Shown: piece by piece, positions 7,380 through 9,888 of the stretch
How positions within the stretch are numbered: the stretch's first letter is position 1
Layout: each line of letters begins with the position of its first letter
From: an uncultured Burkholderiales bacterium
GTDB taxonomy: Bacteria; Pseudomonadota; Gammaproteobacteria; Burkholderiales; Burkholderiaceae_F
DNA: 9,888 nt
NCBI GenBank assembly: GCA_903871435.1
Contig: CAIQGU010000228.1
Span: 1-9,888, forward strand
Reading direction: 5' to 3'
The notes under the pieces: generated by a model
What the model was told of the DNA's origin: nothing
What the model saw: the letters and a program-made list of their open reading frames with translations, nothing else
Databases searched by the model: none
Position numbers and translations under genes: made by a program

Positions 7380-7445
7380 CTACCGGAGCACCCGGCAAAC
7401 CGTGCCGGCTTACCCGTATCGACCTTCGCAGAAACGGCCCTCGAC

Positions 7446-7994
7446 GTGGCAAAGGACGCCAGTACCGCATCCACACGCAGCGAACGCTTCGCCGCGCTGG
7501 CCCTGCCGCATCTGGACGCGGCATACAACCTGGCACGCTGGCTCACCCGCAACGACAGCGACGCCCAGGATGTGGTTCAGGACGCCTACCTGCGTGCGTT
7601 TCGCGCCTTCGATGGCCTGCGTGGCGATGTGATCCGGCCCTGGCTGCTGGCCATCGTGCGCAATACCAGCCTTGACTGCCTCGCGAGCCGGCATCTCGGC
7701 GGACGCGCGGTCACCTATGACGACGAACTGCACGGTGACCCCGAACCGGACGGCACCGTGGAAGGGCATCCCCTGGATCCGCAGACATTGGTCATGCGCG
7801 CGCAGGACCGCCAGCTACTCGATGGCGCCATCGGATCCCTGCCACTGCCTTTTCGCGAAGTACTGGTCCTGCGGGAACTGCAGGAATGCACGTACGAAGA
7901 GATCGTCGGGATATTGGGAATACCGGCCGGCACGGTCATGTCCCGCCTGTCGCGCGCCCGCGCGCGCCTGGCGGCGCTGCTGGCAAAGGAGTGA
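7446..7994 (+). CDS. ECF-family RNA polymerase sigma factor
   Basis: This small sigma-70-type factor directs RNA polymerase to a limited regulon when released by its anti-sigma factor. The 182 residues comprise region 2 (about 14-85, with AYNLARWLTRNDSDAQDVVQ, and AFRAFDGLRG followed by RPWLLAIVRN) and region 4 (about 118-178). The helix-turn-helix is YEEIVGILGIPAGTVMSRLS, followed by RARARL. Regions 1 and 3 are absent, as in all ECF factors. The start is a GTG; no ATG lies in this frame between the upstream stop at 7377-7379 and region 2, and the Shine-Dalgarno is weak. The anti-sigma gene begins 38 bases downstream. A promoter motif shared with the divergent phosphoesterase operon suggests that this factor controls both units. 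Assignment to a numbered ECF group cannot be made from sequence reading alone. Confidence 0.94.
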   Translation: MAKDASTASTRSERFAALALPHLDAAYNLARWLTRNDSDAQDVVQDAYLRAFRAFDGLRGDVIRPWLLAIVRNTSLDCLASRHLGGRAVTYDDELHGDPEPDGTVEGHPLDPQTLVMRAQDRQLLDGAIGSLPLPFREVLVLRELQECTYEEIVGILGIPAGTVMSRLSRARARLAALLAKE

Positions 7995-8032
7995 AGCGTG
8001 GGTCGACCGTGTACGAATCAGGAGAACGGCGC

Positions 8033-8989
8033 ATGAAGCCCTGCCCGCAATGGAAGCACTGGTTGGCGCTGGCGCCGGAAGAGATCAAGGAAACCGGCCA
8101 GGCCCAGGCCCTGGAAATGCACGTCGCGGGCTGCGCCGAATGCCGCCAGCTGCAGTCGGTCTACGCCGGCGTGCGTGAGGCCATACGCGTGTCGGCCACG
8201 AACCATGGCGCGCCCGCTGGGCTCCGGGAGCGCATCCTTGCCAGCCTGGAAGTTGCGCCAGAGGCTGCGATGGAACGGCCCGGTGCTGCGCTACCGGGTG
8301 GGCGGGCGGAGGCAGCTGCGGGCGTACGTGCAGGTGTACCTGCGCCCGTACGTGCGGGTGCACTTGCCCAAGCGGGCCCGGCAGTCTGGATTGGACTGGC
8401 GGGTGGCTGGCTGGCCGCGGGAGCGCTCGCCTGCGCACTGGCCGTGAGCCTGCTGCTGGGCCCGTTGCCCTGGCGCGCCCAAGCGGCAGCGCCCCCGCTT
8501 GCGCTTGCGGATCCCATGGCCGCCTACATCGATAATCACGCCCGCGCACTGGTGACCCATCACGTGACCGATGTGGATTCCAGCAGCCGCCACACCGTAA
8601 AGCCCTGGTTTATCGGGCGGCTCGACTATGCCCCCTTGGTCGCCGATCTGGCACCGCAGGGGTATCCCTTGCTGGGCGGGCGGCTGGACTACGTGGAACA
8701 TCGCAGCGTGGCCGTGCTGGTCTATCAGCGGCGCCAGCATCTGATCGACGTTTATGTGTGGCCGGCCGCAAACGCGATGCCAGCCGTCCCGGGTGGGGCC
8801 ACGGACGCTGCTACCAGCGCCGCTGCGGATCTTCCGCACGACGCCCTGGGCTATCACAGTGCATCGGGCAATGCCGGCGGATGGGCCTTCACCGCCGTAT
8901 CGGACCTCGATCGCGTCGAGCTTGGTGACTTGGCGCGCGCCTTCGCGCAAAGCCTGCAAAACCAGACCATCACGGCAAGCCCGCAATAG
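8033..8989 (+). CDS. Membrane anti-sigma factor with zinc-finger-like N-terminus
   Basis: This protein should hold the upstream ECF sigma factor inactive at the inner membrane. The 318 residues have a cytoplasmic domain with H30-x3-C34-x2-C37, the core of the zinc-binding anti-sigma fold, and C4 placed to act as the fourth ligand where many family members have histidine. An Ala/Gly/Arg/Pro-rich linker (about 82-116) follows, then one transmembrane segment (118-142), then a periplasmic domain of about 175 residues. That domain contains SSSRHTVKPWFIGRLDYAP and GGRLDYVEHRSVAVLVYQRR, sequences typical of a known anti-sigma family. The ATG at 8033 has AGGAG eight bases before it. A longer frame starting at 7886 inside the sigma gene is rejected because the conserved domain begins at 8033. 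The signal sensed is unknown. Confidence 0.9.
   Translation: MKPCPQWKHWLALAPEEIKETGQAQALEMHVAGCAECRQLQSVYAGVREAIRVSATNHGAPAGLRERILASLEVAPEAAMERPGAALPGGRAEAAAGVRAGVPAPVRAGALAQAGPAVWIGLAGGWLAAGALACALAVSLLLGPLPWRAQAAAPPLALADPMAAYIDNHARALVTHHVTDVDSSSRHTVKPWFIGRLDYAPLVADLAPQGYPLLGGRLDYVEHRSVAVLVYQRRQHLIDVYVWPAANAMPAVPGGATDAATSAAADLPHDALGYHSASGNAGGWAFTAVSDLDRVELGDLARAFAQSLQNQTITASPQ
8324..8371 (+). repeat. 24-bp tandem duplication inside the anti-sigma linker
   Basis: Two adjacent 24-base units (8324-8347 and 8348-8371), both beginning GTACGTGC, encode VRAGVPAP and VRAGALAQ. The first unit contains the palindrome GCAGGTGTACCTGC. The duplication keeps the frame and lengthens the flexible linker between the zinc-finger domain and the membrane segment. 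Two mildly diverged copies suggest an old slippage or duplication event. Confidence 0.6.
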
Positions 8990-9010
8990 TCGACCGGACC
9001 CGCGCGCGAG

Positions 9011-9787
9011 TCAGCTGTTGCGCCGCATCCGTTCAAACAGGCAGATGGCAGCCGCGGCCGCGACATTGAGCGATTCCACCGCGGCGCTGGTCGGAATGCA
9101 AACCTGGTGACGGCTGGCAGCCAGCGCGTCGGCCGTGGGACCGCTGCCCTCGGCGCCAAATATCCACCCCAGAGCTCCGGCGGGCAAGACTTGCTCCCAC
9201 AACGAGGGCGCGCCGTGGGCGACGGCAGCAAACCACGGTCCATCGAGCACCGCTGGAAGATCCGCGGCAGCAACCCTTTCGTGCAGTTCCAGCCGGAAAT
9301 GCGCCCCCATGGCGGCGCGCAGAACCTTGGGCGCCCAAAGCGCCGCCGTTCCGGGTCCGGCCAGAACGTGCCGCACGCCGGCTGCCGCCGCGCTGCGCAA
9401 GATGGCCCCGGCATTGCCGGGGTCCTGTATGCCATCGAGGTACACCATGTCCGCGCGGCCCTGTGCGGGGAGCGGGAGCACGGGGATGGGCAGCAACAGC
9501 AGCAGACCCACGCCGTGCTCCACCGGGGCCAGCCGGTCGTAAAGCGCCGGCGCGAGCTCGTAGGCGGTCACGCCGGCGAGTTGCGCCAGAACAGCATCCA
9601 GCTCCGCATGCGCTGCGCCCTTGCGCAACAGCACGGCTTCGACGGGAATGTTTGCCGCCAGGGCCGACTGCGCCAGATGTATGCCCTCGGCCAGGGTCTG
9701 GCCGGCTTCGCGGACAGCACGCGGCACACTGGCCAGGCGCAGCCAGTGGCGAAAGCCCGGATTTGCATCCGACGCGATAGCCTTCAT
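9011..9787 (-). CDS. TrmH/SpoU-family RNA 2'-O-methyltransferase
   Basis: This SPOUT-fold enzyme is expected to transfer a methyl group from S-adenosylmethionine to a ribose 2'-hydroxyl in rRNA or tRNA; the target nucleotide is not known. The 258 residues have an N-terminal substrate-binding domain (about 1-105, with AREAGQ-like and LAEGIHLAQSAL sequence). The catalytic domain has motif 1 (LDGIQDPGNAGAILRSAAAAG, N125 and R131), motif 2 (IFGAEGSGP, E213) and motif 3 (IPTSAAVESLNVAAAAAI, S239, L240, N241), which form the knotted cofactor site. In motif 3 the usual glycine is alanine. The ATG at 9787 overlaps the rnhB stop in ATGA, favouring this start over one at 9826. It ends 21 bases from the convergent anti-sigma gene with no visible terminator between. 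Confidence 0.93.
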   Translation of the reverse strand: MKAIASDANPGFRHWLRLASVPRAVREAGQTLAEGIHLAQSALAANIPVEAVLLRKGAAHAELDAVLAQLAGVTAYELAPALYDRLAPVEHGVGLLLLLPIPVLPLPAQGRADMVYLDGIQDPGNAGAILRSAAAAGVRHVLAGPGTAALWAPKVLRAAMGAHFRLELHERVAAADLPAVLDGPWFAAVAHGAPSLWEQVLPAGALGWIFGAEGSGPTADALAASRHQVCIPTSAAVESLNVAAAAAICLFERMRRNS

Positions 9788-9888
9788 GGCAGGTCCGCCG
9801 CAACCGCTCCCTGAAGTCGCAACCACGCAGCCCGCACCGGTGCGTACGAGCGCCGGTGGATGGCGGACGGTCCCAACTGCTCGAGCCG
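9784..9888 (-). CDS. rnhB: Ribonuclease HII, C-terminal fragment cut by the window edge
   Basis: The minus-strand frame entering from the right edge encodes 34 residues and a TGA. The sequence LEQLGPSAIHRRSYAPVR matches the characteristic end of RNase HII (LGP...HRRSFAPV), the enzyme that nicks at ribonucleotides in DNA and removes RNA from RNA-DNA hybrids. Its catalytic acidic residues lie outside the window. The stop overlaps the ATG of the methyltransferase gene as ATGA, so the two form one translationally coupled unit. The frame is short, but the motif and context make the call fairly secure. Confidence 0.85.
   Translation of the reverse strand, partial: RLEQLGPSAIHRRSYAPVRAAWLRLQGAVAADLP

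Noticed and set aside
7886..8032. Upstream extension of the anti-sigma frame starting inside the sigma gene
   Set aside because: The extension overlaps conserved sigma region 4 in another frame, and the ATG at 8033 has AGGAG at good spacing directly before the zinc-finger domain.

Overview
The window is GC-rich, densely coded bacterial chromosome and most resembles a betaproteobacterium of the order Burkholderiales (Alcaligenaceae/Burkholderiaceae-like). The basis is gene content: rnhB followed by a SpoU/TrmH methyltransferase, facing a divergent ppsR/ppsA pair, is an arrangement I associate with that order. The placement is inference, not a database result.

Left part (116-3411): ppsA (PEP synthase, minus strand) and ppsR (its bifunctional kinase/pyrophosphorylase regulator, plus strand) diverge from an 86-bp shared control region that holds a perfect 6-bp-arm palindrome. 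PpsR acts on a threonine two residues before the catalytic histidine of PpsA, and both residues are present here (T417 and H419), so this looks like a complete gluconeogenic enzyme-regulator pair.

Middle part (3412-8989) is a signalling block. First comes a solitary hybrid histidine kinase (membrane sensor, HisKA, HATPase, receiver) with direct repeats and a dyad upstream. It is followed by about 150 bp of stacked hairpins resembling a REP-type extragenic repeat. Then come two divergent transcription units. The leftward one encodes a Tat-type, probably lipid-anchored metallophosphoesterase and an exported YceI-family lipid-binding protein, overlapping by 20 bases. The rightward one encodes an ECF sigma factor and its membrane anti-sigma factor. 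Both units are preceded by the same bipartite motif, GGAATAAA-N15-GTATWG, one on each strand. The simplest reading is that the sigma factor drives its own operon and the phosphoesterase-YceI operon, forming a small self-contained envelope-response regulon.

Right part (9011-9888): a TrmH/SpoU-family RNA 2'-O-methyltransferase and, at the window edge, the last 34 codons of rnhB (ribonuclease HII), joined by an ATGA stop/start overlap on the minus strand. The signalling genes thus sit between ppsR and the rnhB-trmH pair, possibly as an insertion into a conserved neighbourhood. I saw no tRNA, rRNA, CRISPR array, transposase or phage gene.
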